The notes under the pieces were generated by a model, which was not told the origin of the DNA, made no database searches, and saw only the letters and a program-made list of their open reading frames with translations. Below, piece after piece: positions 44,741 to 53,678 of a stretch of 64,000 nucleotides of DNA. The position numbers and the translations under genes are program-made. This DNA comes from Saccharibacillus soli. GTDB lineage: Bacteria; Bacillota; Bacilli; Paenibacillales; Paenibacillaceae. Each line of letters begins with the position of its first letter. Within the stretch, counting starts at the first letter, position 1. The stretch lies in NCBI GenBank assembly GCA_002189105.1, contig NIOB01000001.1, positions 744,001 to 808,000 of the forward strand. The letters are read 5' to 3'.

Positions 44741-46238
44741 TAGATGGACAACAGAGATACTCGTCGGTTTTGCGGTCGCACTGATTCTCTTTCTGGGAGT
44801 CATCGGCGTTAACATTATGCCCATCGCTCTGCTGGCTCTGATCGGTGTAGGTATATTCGCTGTTTTGCAGATGCGTGGAGGTCTGGCGGTTGGAGCCGCC
44901 CAGAACCGCAATCGTAAAAAGCTGAAGCCTGAGAAATTTACGTTTGAACAAATTGGCGGTCAGGACAATTCCAAGCAGGAACTGCAGGAAGCTCTCGATT
45001 TTCTGATTAAACATGAAGAAATTAAAAAGCTGGGGATTCGCCCGCTCAAAGGAATTTTGCTGACTGGGCCTCCAGGAACCGGCAAGACTTTGATGGCGAA
45101 AGCCGCCGCTCATTATACAGATTCGGTGTTTGTTGCCGCATCAGGCAGTGACTTTGTGGAAATGTATGTGGGTGTAGGTGCAGGGCGAATCCGCGATCTG
45201 TTCAAGGACGCGCGTACCCGTGCCGCACAGGAGAAAAAGCAAAGCGCCATCATCTTCATCGATGAGATTGACGTCATCGGCGGCAAGCGTGAAGGCGGAC
45301 AACAGCGTGAATACGATCAGACGCTCAATCAGCTGCTGACTGAGATGGATGGCATTTACAACAATGATGAGCCTCGGATTCTCGTGATTGCGGCGACCAA
45401 CCGCAAGGAGATGTTGGACAGTGCGCTGCTGCGCCCAGGCCGTTTCGACCGTCACATTCAAGTCGATCTGCCGGACAAAAAAGGACGCAAGCATATCCTG
45501 GAGCTGCATGCCAAGAGCCGTCCGGTATCTGCGGAAGCCGATCTGGATCGTATTGCGGAAGAGGCGTATAACTTCTCGGGCGCACAGTTGGAAAGTGTCA
45601 TGAATGAAGCGGCGATCTACGCGATGCGCGAGAAGAAAGCCGAGATCGACCAGCAGCATCTCTCGCGGGCGATCGACAAGGTGATGTTGGGTGAGAGAAC
45701 CGACCGTGAATCGACTGCCGAAGAGAAGCGCCGCGTGGCGATTCACGAATTGGGACACGCGATTATGGCCGAGCTGCTGCGTCCAGGCAGTGTCAGCCAG
45801 GTCGCGCTTAGTCCACGTGGACAGGCGCTGGGTTATGTTCGTCATAATCCACAGAAGGAACAGTATCTGTACACCAAGGAGTTCCTGGAAGAGCAGATCA
45901 TGATCGCCCTGGCCGGTTCGGCGGCTGAAGAATTGTATTACGGCGGCCGCAGCACAGGATCACGCGGGGACTTCGAGCAGGCCCTGGATCTGGTCGAGAA
46001 CATGATCGTATCCGGTCTGACCGATCTGGGAATCGTGAGCCTCAAGATGCTGACCCAGGAAGAACTGATGAAGCATAATGATAAGATTTTGCGTGCACTG
46101 ACCGAAGAAACGCGCAAGCAGCTGGAACGTTACCGCAGCGTGTTTGAAGGTTCGCTGGACATCTTGATGCACGAAGAAGTGCTCTCGGGTGAACAGTTCC
46201 GGGCGCAGTTTCGCAAGCTGTCACAGCTGCCCGCTTAA
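44736..46238 (+). CDS. Compact FtsH-like AAA+ metalloprotease
   Basis: Membrane ATP-dependent zinc protease of 500 residues. Two adjacent hydrophobic helices fill residues 8-45 with almost nothing between them, so the external domain of ordinary FtsH is absent. Walker [14 protein letters not shown], Walker [10 protein letters not shown], second region of homology [20 protein letters not shown], zinc site [10 protein letters not shown] and the third ligand in [11 protein letters not shown] are all intact. The C-terminus is shorter than in housekeeping FtsH (about 640 residues). Expressed with the membrane protein just upstream. Confidence 0.88.
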   Translation: MPRWTTEILVGFAVALILFLGVIGVNIMPIALLALIGVGIFAVLQMRGGLAVGAAQNRNRKKLKPEKFTFEQIGGQDNSKQELQEALDFLIKHEEIKKLGIRPLKGILLTGPPGTGKTLMAKAAAHYTDSVFVAASGSDFVEMYVGVGAGRIRDLFKDARTRAAQEKKQSAIIFIDEIDVIGGKREGGQQREYDQTLNQLLTEMDGIYNNDEPRILVIAATNRKEMLDSALLRPGRFDRHIQVDLPDKKGRKHILELHAKSRPVSAEADLDRIAEEAYNFSGAQLESVMNEAAIYAMREKKAEIDQQHLSRAIDKVMLGERTDRESTAEEKRRVAIHELGHAIMAELLRPGSVSQVALSPRGQALGYVRHNPQKEQYLYTKEFLEEQIMIALAGSAAEELYYGGRSTGSRGDFEQALDLVENMIVSGLTDLGIVSLKMLTQEELMKHNDKILRALTEETRKQLERYRSVFEGSLDILMHEEVLSGEQFRAQFRKLSQLPA

Positions 46239-46263
46239 TTTCCGGTAAAAGAATGGTTTGACG

Positions 46264-46315
46264 AAAAGCCTCCGAAAGACTTCGCCTGAGCGCGAAGATT
46301 TCGGAGGCTTTTTTC
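46264..46315. terminator. Terminator between convergent genes
   Basis: AAAGCCTCCGAAA (46265-46277) with TTTCGGAGGCTTT (46299-46311), extended by an inner CTTCGC/GCGAAG stem, then T-run. Confidence 0.88.
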
Positions 46316-46323
46316 TGCGAGAT

Positions 46324-47136
46324 TCAGCGATCTTGACGATTTGGCTGCTCCTTCAAACGGTCGAGAGCGGAAGCCGCACGCGGCCAGCCGGCATAAAACG
46401 CCAGATGAGAGCAGAGTGCCGCTATTTCGCCATCAGTAATGCCATGTTGTTCAGCCAACTGAAGATGAACAGGCAGCTGCTCCACATTGCCCGCTGTGAT
46501 AAGAGCAGCTAAGGTAATGAGGCTGCGTTCTCGCCCTGATAAAGCAGGACCCGGCCAGACTTCACCAAACAGGATGCGCTGGGTATGATCGGCGAATTGA
46601 GGGGCTATACTCGCGTAGACTTGCCCCGCCGCAGCCTGGATCGAACTTGAGCCGGAAGGAAAGGATTCGTCGGCATTTTTTGCCGAGCTGTTCGATACGC
46701 GTTCAAGCTCTCCTTCCAGGCTTTTGGATTCATTCAGCCATTGGGGAGGCGAATCCATCATTTGCGCCTTACCGCATCCAAATGACCAGTTCTCCGGAGC
46801 GGTTTCGACTAGAATAATCAGAATGTCCTCGGATCGCAGCTTGCAGCGCTCCGCAATACGCTGCGCCGCATCTTCGTAGAATCGACGCTTGCGTTCAGGA
46901 CTGCGCCCCGGTCCCAGCGTGATTTCGAGGATTAGCAGTTCTTCGCTGCGAACAACGCCCAGATAGTCGGGACTGAAGAAAAACTCCTCGGCTTCAAGGG
47001 CATGAAAGGCATGAAAGAAATCATCTGGTGGAACCCGGAAATGCGCAATCAGACATTCCATCAAGGTGTCCGCGCAAGCTTTTAGCCGTTCGTCATCGTG
47101 TTGCTCCTTGTGGTAGCTGGTACGAATAAAGGGCAT
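46324..47136 (-). CDS. Tautomerase / carboxymuconolactone decarboxylase fusion
   Basis: 270 residues with two domains. The N-terminal part begins MPFIRTSYHKEQHDDERLK, with Pro2 as the possible catalytic base of the tautomerase superfamily, and runs to about residue 130. A Ser-rich linker (about 150-165) leads to a carboxymuconolactone-decarboxylase/AhpD-like domain with LSGRERSLITLAALITAGNV and LPVHLQLAEQHGITDGEIAA. AAGGAG is upstream of the minus-strand start at 47136. It is divergent from a LysR gene, its probable regulator. Suggests handling of an aromatic or quinone-like compound; substrate unknown. Confidence 0.8.
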   Translation of the reverse strand: MPFIRTSYHKEQHDDERLKACADTLMECLIAHFRVPPDDFFHAFHALEAEEFFFSPDYLGVVRSEELLILEITLGPGRSPERKRRFYEDAAQRIAERCKLRSEDILIILVETAPENWSFGCGKAQMMDSPPQWLNESKSLEGELERVSNSSAKNADESFPSGSSSIQAAAGQVYASIAPQFADHTQRILFGEVWPGPALSGRERSLITLAALITAGNVEQLPVHLQLAEQHGITDGEIAALCSHLAFYAGWPRAASALDRLKEQPNRQDR

Positions 47137-47187
47137 GTACAGTTCTCCTTTGAATGGGAATGATGTTATCGTATACGCAGCAAGAAG

Positions 47188-47205
47188 ATTTTGATAATCG
47201 AAAAT
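47188..47205. promoter_or_regulatory. Candidate LysR operator
   Basis: An imperfect dyad ATTTTGAT-A-ATCGAAAAT lies midway in the 109-base gap between the divergent genes, where LysR regulators normally bind. Confidence 0.4.
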
Positions 47206-47245
47206 AGATGAACAAAGATGCAAAAATGCGAATGGAGAGAATTGG

Positions 47246-48136
47246 ATGGATCTCAAAGAGTTAGTGACCTTTCGTACCGTCATCGAGCAGGGAACATTCG
47301 CCAGAGCTGCCGAGAAGCTGCACTATGCCCAATCGACTGTGACCGCCCAGATCCAGCGTCTCGAAAAGGAACTGGGCTTTCGGCTATTTGAGCGCGGATG
47401 GGAAGCCAGGCTTACGGAAGCTGGACGATGGTATGCTGCGGAGGTGGACGGACTGATTGCGCATTGGACGCATGTTCGGGAGCGGGGGCTGGCTCTTGGG
47501 CGGGAAGAAAGCGGTCTGCTGGCGCTGGGAGTGATTGAACCGATTGCCGAGAAAGGCCTGGCGCAGCTGCTGGGACCGTTTCATCAGCGCAAGCCCGGTA
47601 TCGAATGTCGAGTCCGCGTAGATGCTACAGCGGGACTGGCTCGCGCTTTGTCTGCCGGAGAGCTGGAGCTGGCGATTTGCGGACGACCACTGGATATGAA
47701 AGGCCTCTTTTTTGAAACGCTTTATATGGAGGAAATTGTGTTTGCTGTTGCCGGCAGCCATCCGCTTGCGGGCAGCCATTTGACGCTGGAGAGTCTGTAT
47801 CGGTATCCGCTGGTTGCCGGGGGAGAAGATTGTTTGTATCACCTTCGATTGGAACAGGAATTCGCCGCTTATCCGGCCAAGCCCTTTACTTATACAATTA
47901 ATCGTCTGGCAGCCGTACCGGCTGTGGCACGCGAGTTGGGAGGGATCGCAGTCATTCTGGCTTCGACGCAGCTGCCCGACGATATGGTGACGGTCTCCTA
48001 CGATCTTCAAGATCCGCAGATTCCTGTGGGGCTGCTTCAGCGAACGGAACAGCGGTACCACCGCCCAGGGACAGTCCTTCTGACCGAGCTGATCCGAAGC
48101 GCTCACAAAATATCCGCAAGTGAGCGGCCAAATTAG
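47246..48136 (+). CDS. LysR family transcriptional regulator
   Basis: 296 residues. N-terminal winged helix (LVTFRTVIEQGTFARAAEKL, AQSTVTAQIQRLEKELGFRL) and an effector-binding domain (ALGVIEPIAEKGLAQLL, ELELAICGRPLDMKG). It probably controls the divergent tautomerase/decarboxylase gene and itself. GGAGAG precedes ATG 47246. Effector unknown. Confidence 0.92.
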   Translation: MDLKELVTFRTVIEQGTFARAAEKLHYAQSTVTAQIQRLEKELGFRLFERGWEARLTEAGRWYAAEVDGLIAHWTHVRERGLALGREESGLLALGVIEPIAEKGLAQLLGPFHQRKPGIECRVRVDATAGLARALSAGELELAICGRPLDMKGLFFETLYMEEIVFAVAGSHPLAGSHLTLESLYRYPLVAGGEDCLYHLRLEQEFAAYPAKPFTYTINRLAAVPAVARELGGIAVILASTQLPDDMVTVSYDLQDPQIPVGLLQRTEQRYHRPGTVLLTELIRSAHKISASERPN

Positions 48137-48209
48137 GCTTCCGAACGGGTATGATAGAAGTATATGTCCTCCTCACGCAGACCGAATATTTTTAACCTGC
48201 AAATTCTTT

Positions 48210-48238
48210 TTTACATTTCGGATATGCTAAGATATGAT
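48210..48238 (+). promoter_or_regulatory. Sigma-A promoter of the hbd operon
   Basis: TTTACA (48210-48215), 17 bases, TATGAT (48233-48238). Confidence 0.65.
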
Positions 48239-48309
48239 TAGATGTTGGGAATGCAAGACGCTCATGTCGGCTGTAGGAGTGGACAATCTTGCAGGAGAGA
48301 CCAGAAAGG

Positions 48310-49194
48310 ATGAAACTAGAGATGAATTTTAAAAAAATAGGCGTCGTCGGCGGCGGGGTCATGGGACAGGGTATCGCAGAGATGCTCGCTGCCCGCGGCC
48401 TTGATGTGCTGCTGGTGGAAAAAAACAGCGAGAAGCTGGATCATGCGTACAGCATGATCGAGACAAGTCTGGACAAGAAGCTGGAGAAATGGGGTATTAC
48501 CCCGGCAGAGAAAAAGCTGACATTGTCCAGAATCTCGAAAGTGACCCACTTCGCGGAACTGGGTTCTTGCGATCTGGTGATCGAGACCATCTCGGAAGAC
48601 CTGGAAGCGAAGAAAGCAGTCTTTGCCCAGCTCGATCAAGTGTGCCCAAGCCACATCACGCTTGCCAGCAACACTTCTGCGCTCAGCCTGACCGAAATCG
48701 GCAGCTCCACCATGCACCCGGAGCGCGTAATCGGCATGCATTTCATCTATCCGGTTGCTTCGATCAACTTGGTCGAACTGATCCGTGGTCTGAAAACATC
48801 GGATACAACGTTTGAAGCAACGAAACATTTCGTTGAAGAAACACTCGACAAAAAAGGCATCACCGTGTACGAATCCCCAGGTTTCGTCAGCACTCGCCTG
48901 ATCTGCACGCTGATTAACGAAGCGCTGCACGTACTTGAAGAAGGCGTGGCTTCGGCTGAAGATATTGACGATGCAATGCGTATCGGGTACCAGTTCAACC
49001 GCGGACCGCTCGAAATGTGCGACCGTTTTGGTCTGGATTCCGTACAGGCAGCACTCGAAGGCATGTTCCGTGAATATGGGGACATCCGCTATCGTCCAGC
49101 GTTCATTCTCAAGAAGATGGTACGCGCAGGACAACTCGGCACGAAGACCGGCGAAGGATTTTTCAAGTACGACAAGGATGGTGACAGACTGTGA
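48310..49194 (+). CDS. 3-hydroxybutyryl-CoA dehydrogenase family protein
   Basis: NAD-dependent 3-hydroxyacyl-CoA dehydrogenase, 294 residues. Rossmann motif GVVGGGVMGQGIAEMLAARG, the NTSALSLTEI serine region, the catalytic His in GMHFIYPVASINLVELI and the C-terminal PLEMCDRFGLDSV. The usual HFFNPxP reads HFIYPVA, a change near the active site that may alter substrate. ATG 48310 has AGGAGAG 10 bases upstream. It overlaps ackA by 4 bases. Fatty-acid or butyrate metabolism is the family role; the linkage to acetate kinase suggests acyl-CoA overflow. Confidence 0.88.
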   Translation: MKLEMNFKKIGVVGGGVMGQGIAEMLAARGLDVLLVEKNSEKLDHAYSMIETSLDKKLEKWGITPAEKKLTLSRISKVTHFAELGSCDLVIETISEDLEAKKAVFAQLDQVCPSHITLASNTSALSLTEIGSSTMHPERVIGMHFIYPVASINLVELIRGLKTSDTTFEATKHFVEETLDKKGITVYESPGFVSTRLICTLINEALHVLEEGVASAEDIDDAMRIGYQFNRGPLEMCDRFGLDSVQAALEGMFREYGDIRYRPAFILKKMVRAGQLGTKTGEGFFKYDKDGDRL

Positions 49195-50399
49195 AAGTGC
49201 TCGTAATCAACTCGGGGAGTTCCTCGCTGAAATACCAACTGTATGATATGACGGACGAATCCGTCCTGGCTAAAGGCCTGGTGGAGCGAATCGGGATGGA
49301 CTCTTCCATTCTGACCCACAAGCCTACTGGCAAAGAAGAAGTGACGGAAGTTAGCGAAATTCTGGAGCACAATACGGCAATCCGTAAAGTTATCGAGAAG
49401 CTGACGGACAAGACGCACGGCGTATTGGAAAGCGTTGAGGAAATCAATGCAGTCGGACACCGTGTCGTACACGGCGGTGAATTCTTCAGCGAATCGGCAC
49501 TGGTAGACTCGCAGGCGAAGAAAAACATCCGTGCGCTGATCGATCTGGCGCCGCTGCATAACCCGGCTGCGATCATGGGGATTGAAGCGTCCGAAGTGAA
49601 CATGCCGGGCGTTCCTCAGGTTGTCGTCTTCGACACGGCCTTCCACCAGACCATGCCGGAAAGATCGTACCTGTACGCCATTCCGCGCGTCCTGTACAAC
49701 AAATACAAAGTTCGTCGTTATGGCTTCCACGGCACTTCGCACTATTATGTGAGCCTGGCAGCAGCCGAATTCCTGAACAAGCCGATTGAAGATCTGAAGA
49801 TCATCACGGCGCACATCGGCAACGGCGGCAGCCTTACCGCTATTCAAGACGGAGTATCCGTAGACACTTCGATGGGTATGACGCCGCTTGAAGGTCTGAT
49901 GATGGGTACACGTTCCGGTGACCTTGATCCGGCAATCGTGCCTTATGTCATGAACAAAGAAGAACTGACCGTCAGCGAAATGAACTCCATGTTGAACAAA
50001 CACAGCGGTCTGTTGGCCATCTCGGGCTTCAGCAGTGACATGCGTGACATTACAGATGGCTGGGAAAAAGGCGAGCCAAACGCTACCCTGGCCTTTGAAA
50101 TGTACGAATACCGTCTGCGCAAATACATTGGTTCGTATGCAGCTGCCATGAACGGCGTTGACGTGCTGGTCTTCACCGCAGGGGTCGGCGAAAACTCGGC
50201 AATCGTGCGCAAAGCCGTCTGCGACAACCTGTCGTATCTCGGCATCGAGATCGACGAAGAATTGAACAAGATTCGTTCCGGCGATCCGCGCCGCATCTCC
50301 ACACCGAACTCCAAAGTGGAAGTGCTGGTCGTACCGACGAACGAGGAGCTTGTGATTGCCCGCGATACGTACCGTATCGTAGAAGGTACTCAGGCTTAA
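49191..50399 (+). CDS. ackA: Acetate kinase
   Basis: Interconverts acetyl phosphate plus ADP and acetate plus ATP. N-terminal VLVINSGSSSLKYQLYDM, GHRVVHGGE, FDTAFHQTMPE, the RYGFHGTSHYYV block and TAHIGNGGSLTAI, with FTAGVGENSAIVR. 402 residues. It starts at GTG 49191, overlapping the hbd stop. No pta is nearby. asnS starts 24 bases downstream, likely on the same transcript. Confidence 0.95.
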   Translation: MKVLVINSGSSSLKYQLYDMTDESVLAKGLVERIGMDSSILTHKPTGKEEVTEVSEILEHNTAIRKVIEKLTDKTHGVLESVEEINAVGHRVVHGGEFFSESALVDSQAKKNIRALIDLAPLHNPAAIMGIEASEVNMPGVPQVVVFDTAFHQTMPERSYLYAIPRVLYNKYKVRRYGFHGTSHYYVSLAAAEFLNKPIEDLKIITAHIGNGGSLTAIQDGVSVDTSMGMTPLEGLMMGTRSGDLDPAIVPYVMNKEELTVSEMNSMLNKHSGLLAISGFSSDMRDITDGWEKGEPNATLAFEMYEYRLRKYIGSYAAAMNGVDVLVFTAGVGENSAIVRKAVCDNLSYLGIEIDEELNKIRSGDPRRISTPNSKVEVLVVPTNEELVIARDTYRIVEGTQA

Positions 50400-50423
50400 C
50401 ATACAGAGAGAGGATTGACTGTC

Positions 50424-51719
50424 ATGTCCATCAAAACAGACATTCGCGGTGTAAGCGCCCATGTCGGTGAGACTGTTCGCATCGGCTGCTGGGTGAATAA
50501 CAAACGTTCGAGCGGCAAGATCCAATTTTTGCAGCTCCGTGACGGAACGGGATATATTCAGGGCGTTGTGGTGAAAAGTGAAGTTTCGGAAGACATCTGG
50601 AACGCAGCCAAAAGCCTGACCCAGGAAAGTTCGCTCTATGTGACGGGCATCATCCGTGAGGAGCCGCGCAGTAAATCGGGCTTCGAGATGACCGTTACAG
50701 ACATTGAAGTGCTGCATATTACAGAAGACTACCCGATCACTCCAAAAGAGCACGGCGTAGACTTCCTGATGGATCACCGTCATCTGTGGCTGCGTTCGAC
50801 CAAGCAGCGTGCGGTGATGATCGTACGTGCGGAAATCGTACGTGCCGTTCGTGAATTCTTCGATACACGCGGCTTTACGCTGATGGACCCTCCGATTCTG
50901 ACGCCTTCTTCGGCGGAAGGAACGACGGAGCTGTTCCATATCAAATATTTCGATGAAGATGCTTATCTGACGCAGAGCGGACAGCTGTATATGGAAGCTG
51001 CCGCCATGGCGCTGGGTAAAGTGTATTCGTTCGGGCCGACTTTCCGTGCCGAAAAATCCAAAACGCGCCGCCACCTGATCGAGTTCTGGATGATCGAGCC
51101 GGAAATGGCGTTTGTGGAACTGGAAGAAAGCCTGGAGATTCAGGAACAATTCGTCAGCCATGTGGTCAAGTCGGTTCTGGAAAACTGCAAAGCCGAGCTG
51201 GAAACGCTGGAGCGCGATGTGACGAAGCTGGAGCAGGTTGTGGGTCCATTCCCACGCATCACCTACGACGATGCCATCAAGTTCCTGAACGAAAATGGCT
51301 TCGAGGTACCTTGGGGAGAGGACTTCGGTGCTCCTCACGAAACCGCGATTGCCAACCATTACGACAAGCCGGTCTTCATCACGCATTATCCGGCCGAGAT
51401 CAAGGCGTTCTATATGAAGCCTGATCCAAACCGCCCGGAAGTCGTGCTGTGCGCCGATATGATTGCACCGGAAGGCTATGGCGAGATCATCGGCGGTTCG
51501 CAGCGGATCGACGATCCTAAGCTGATGGAAGAACGCTTTGAACAGCATAACCTGACGTCCGACTCCTACAAATGGTATATGGATCTGCGTAAATACGGTT
51601 CGGTTCCTCACTCGGGCTTCGGTCTGGGGCTGGAACGTACGGTTGCCTGGATCTGCGGCCTTGACCACGTCCGCGAGACGATTCCGTTCCCGCGTATGCT
51701 GTATCGTCTGTATCCGTAA
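50424..51719 (+). CDS. asnS: Asparaginyl-tRNA synthetase
   Basis: Class IIb aminoacyl-tRNA synthetase charging tRNA-Asn. N-terminal OB-fold anticodon domain ([20 protein letters not shown]), motif 2 [20 protein letters not shown] and motif 3 [20 protein letters not shown]. 431 residues from ATG 50424 (GAGAGG 10 bases upstream); TTG 50415 overlaps the ribosome site. No T-box precedes it. asnS-dnaD order is as in Bacillus, but aspB is replaced by hbd-ackA. Confidence 0.95.
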   Translation: MSIKTDIRGVSAHVGETVRIGCWVNNKRSSGKIQFLQLRDGTGYIQGVVVKSEVSEDIWNAAKSLTQESSLYVTGIIREEPRSKSGFEMTVTDIEVLHITEDYPITPKEHGVDFLMDHRHLWLRSTKQRAVMIVRAEIVRAVREFFDTRGFTLMDPPILTPSSAEGTTELFHIKYFDEDAYLTQSGQLYMEAAAMALGKVYSFGPTFRAEKSKTRRHLIEFWMIEPEMAFVELEESLEIQEQFVSHVVKSVLENCKAELETLERDVTKLEQVVGPFPRITYDDAIKFLNENGFEVPWGEDFGAPHETAIANHYDKPVFITHYPAEIKAFYMKPDPNRPEVVLCADMIAPEGYGEIIGGSQRIDDPKLMEERFEQHNLTSDSYKWYMDLRKYGSVPHSGFGLGLERTVAWICGLDHVRETIPFPRMLYRLYP

Positions 51720-51776
51720 GGCGCTTTACGCATGCTGCGAAAAGTGGATACCGCAGGCGGAAGGAGGAACAAGCGG

Positions 51777-52457
51777 GTGAATGACGAAGCTTGGAAGACT
51801 TGGGCAATGGGAGTCTCCTATGCCATGGAATCGCCGCAGGTTCATCTTCCTCACGCCCTGCTGCGTTTTTATCGCAAAATGGGGCTTAGCCTGGAAGAGA
51901 CGATGCTGCTGATCCAGCTCATCGCTTTCCGCCAGGCCGAGCTGAATGATTTTCCCACGCTTGAAGAACTGCAAGAGCGTACCGGATTGGAGCCAGGGGA
52001 ACTCGCCGGTAAGCTGCAACGGCTGATTAAGGAAGGATTCCTTGCCATTCATGAAGACGAGGATACCCCGTCCGGCATCCGCTATGAACGGTATCATCTG
52101 GCTGGTTTGTACGAACGTCTGGCCGGCTGCCTGGCTGAAGAACGGCGCAATCAGCGCCGCGCCGAACGCCCTGCCGTTCCTGAAGAGGAGGCCGAGACAG
52201 TGGATAATCTGTTCCGAATCTTTGAACAGGAATTCGCCCGTCCTTTGTCTCCGATGGAATGTGAGACGATCTCCGTCTGGATCGACCAGGATCGTTATCC
52301 CGAGGAGCTGATCCTGTTGGCCCTGAAGGAAGCCGTATTCGCCGGTAAACTTCATTTCCGGTATATCGACCGAATCCTGTTAGAATGGAGCCGTAACCGC
52401 GTCCGTACCCCGGAAGACGTGCGAGCTTATTCTCAGAAATTCCGCGGACAACGATGA
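51777..52457 (+). CDS. dnaD: DnaD family replication initiation protein
   Basis: Primosomal protein of Firmicutes that helps load the replicative helicase. The N-terminal DDBH1 domain (about residues 15-95, HALLRFYRKMGLSLEETMLL) is a winged helix, and the C-terminal DDBH2 (about 140-210) has FEQEFARPLSPMECETISVW and FRYIDRILLEWSRNRVRT. GTG 51777 follows AAGGAGG by 9 bases; the ORF upstream to 51732 is rejected. 226 residues. nth, which follows in Bacillus, is absent. Confidence 0.92.
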   Translation: MNDEAWKTWAMGVSYAMESPQVHLPHALLRFYRKMGLSLEETMLLIQLIAFRQAELNDFPTLEELQERTGLEPGELAGKLQRLIKEGFLAIHEDEDTPSGIRYERYHLAGLYERLAGCLAEERRNQRRAERPAVPEEEAETVDNLFRIFEQEFARPLSPMECETISVWIDQDRYPEELILLALKEAVFAGKLHFRYIDRILLEWSRNRVRTPEDVRAYSQKFRGQR

Positions 52458-52550
52458 GTGGCGGGAATTTCTGTTCGTTGAGCAAACATTGATCCTATGA
52501 GAACAATTCGTTAAAGCTTTATTAATAGGACCAGAACTTTTTTAATAGAA

Positions 52551-52592
52551 AGAGACGCTCTCCGTTAATTCGGAGAGCGTCTCTTTTCTTTT
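52551..52592. terminator. Terminator after dnaD
   Basis: A perfect 14-bp stem AGAGACGCTCTCCG (52551-52564) with CGGAGAGCGTCTCT (52571-52584), loop TTAATT, then T-rich. Confidence 0.9.
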
Positions 52593-52638
52593 ATTCTAAA
52601 AATTCTTTTAAAGAATAAAACTTCCGCGTGAAGCCTAA

Positions 52639-52775
52639 GCGGAGGGAGGGATTGAGTGTAGGAGCGACAGCGTTCGCCTTTGCAATTGGGAAAATACCGC
52701 TAAAAATCTCAATCTTTTTCCCAATTGCAACACGCGACCGAAACCAATCCCTTCCGCAGCGCCTCTCAGCTCCTA
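52639..52775. repeat. Palindromic repeat element (REP/MITE-like)
   Basis: A 15-bp perfect inverted repeat TTGCAATTGGGAAAA (52680-52694) / TTTTCCCAATTGCAA (52716-52730) is nested in a wider imperfect one, GCGGAGGGAGGGATTG (52639-52654) with CAATCCCTTCCGC (52745-52757), and TAGGAGC (52659-52665) with GCTCCTA (52769-52775). It fills the gap between convergent genes. It has no ORF. The look is that of an interspersed palindromic element; copies elsewhere cannot be checked here. Confidence 0.6.
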
Positions 52776-52789
52776 GCGTACAGAAATTT

Positions 52790-53662
52790 CTATTCTTTCA
52801 CCGCCCCCACCACGATCCCTGTTACAAAATACTTCTGAAGGAACGGATAGACCATCAGAATCGGCAGGGCACTGATGAAGATCTGCGAGGCGCGAATCGT
52901 ACGTTGGGACAGGCTGGCGACCGCAGCCGGATCAAGCTTCGACATATCCGCCTGCACGATAATCGTCTGCATGAAGCTCGCCAGCGGGAGTTTTTCCGAA
53001 TCGCGGATGTAGATGATCCCGTCGAAATACGAGTTCCAGTGGCCCACCATCATGAACAGTGAGACGGTGGCCAGCACGGGCATGGATAAGGGCAGATAGA
53101 CGCTGAAGAAGGTTCGCAGATGCCCAGCTCCATCAATGAACGAAGCCTCTTCCAGGTCTTTGGGAATCCCACGGAAGAAGTTCAGCAGCAGGATAATATT
53201 GAATACCGCAACCAGACCCGGCAGAATGAGTGCCCACAGAGAATTCATCAGCCCCAGTTTGAGAATCAGAATGTATCCCGGAATCAGCCCGCCGCTGAAC
53301 AGCATGGTCACGACGAAGTACCACAGATAGACATTGCGTGCGCCGAACACCCGTGTCTCTTTGGACAGGGAATACGCGGCCATCGTATTGACGATCAGCG
53401 CAAGAGCCGTACCGATCACGGTTCGCTGCACCGACACCCAGAGTGAGGAGAGGAAGTTGGCGTTGTCGAACGTCTTGGCGTAAGCCTCAAAGGTAAAGCC
53501 GATCGGCCAGAATGTGACCAGTCCCGCGTTGGCGGGAGCGGTCGAACTGAGCGAGACCATCAGCAGATGCAGCAGTGGAAGCAGACAGACGATAGAGACG
53601 AGAGTCAGAAATACGTTATTACAGATGGAGAATAGGCGATACGGTAAGGTCTTATGGTACAT
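52790..53662 (-). CDS. Carbohydrate ABC permease, LplC/YtcP type
   Basis: Inner-membrane permease of a CUT1-type sugar importer, 290 residues with six hydrophobic helices. The EAA loop is EEASFIDGAGHLRTFFSVYL. The start at 53662 follows AAAGGAGG. It is downstream of the partner permease by 16 bases, as in lplBC operons. No ATPase is encoded nearby; such systems usually share a MsmX-type ATPase. Confidence 0.92.
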   Translation of the reverse strand: MYHKTLPYRLFSICNNVFLTLVSIVCLLPLLHLLMVSLSSTAPANAGLVTFWPIGFTFEAYAKTFDNANFLSSLWVSVQRTVIGTALALIVNTMAAYSLSKETRVFGARNVYLWYFVVTMLFSGGLIPGYILILKLGLMNSLWALILPGLVAVFNIILLLNFFRGIPKDLEEASFIDGAGHLRTFFSVYLPLSMPVLATVSLFMMVGHWNSYFDGIIYIRDSEKLPLASFMQTIIVQADMSKLDPAAVASLSQRTIRASQIFISALPILMVYPFLQKYFVTGIVVGAVKE

Positions 53663-53678
53663 AACGCTGCCTCCTTTT

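Noticed and set aside
48140-48309. Rex operator before hbd-ackA
   Set aside because: No TTGTGAA-type palindrome was found in the promoter region.
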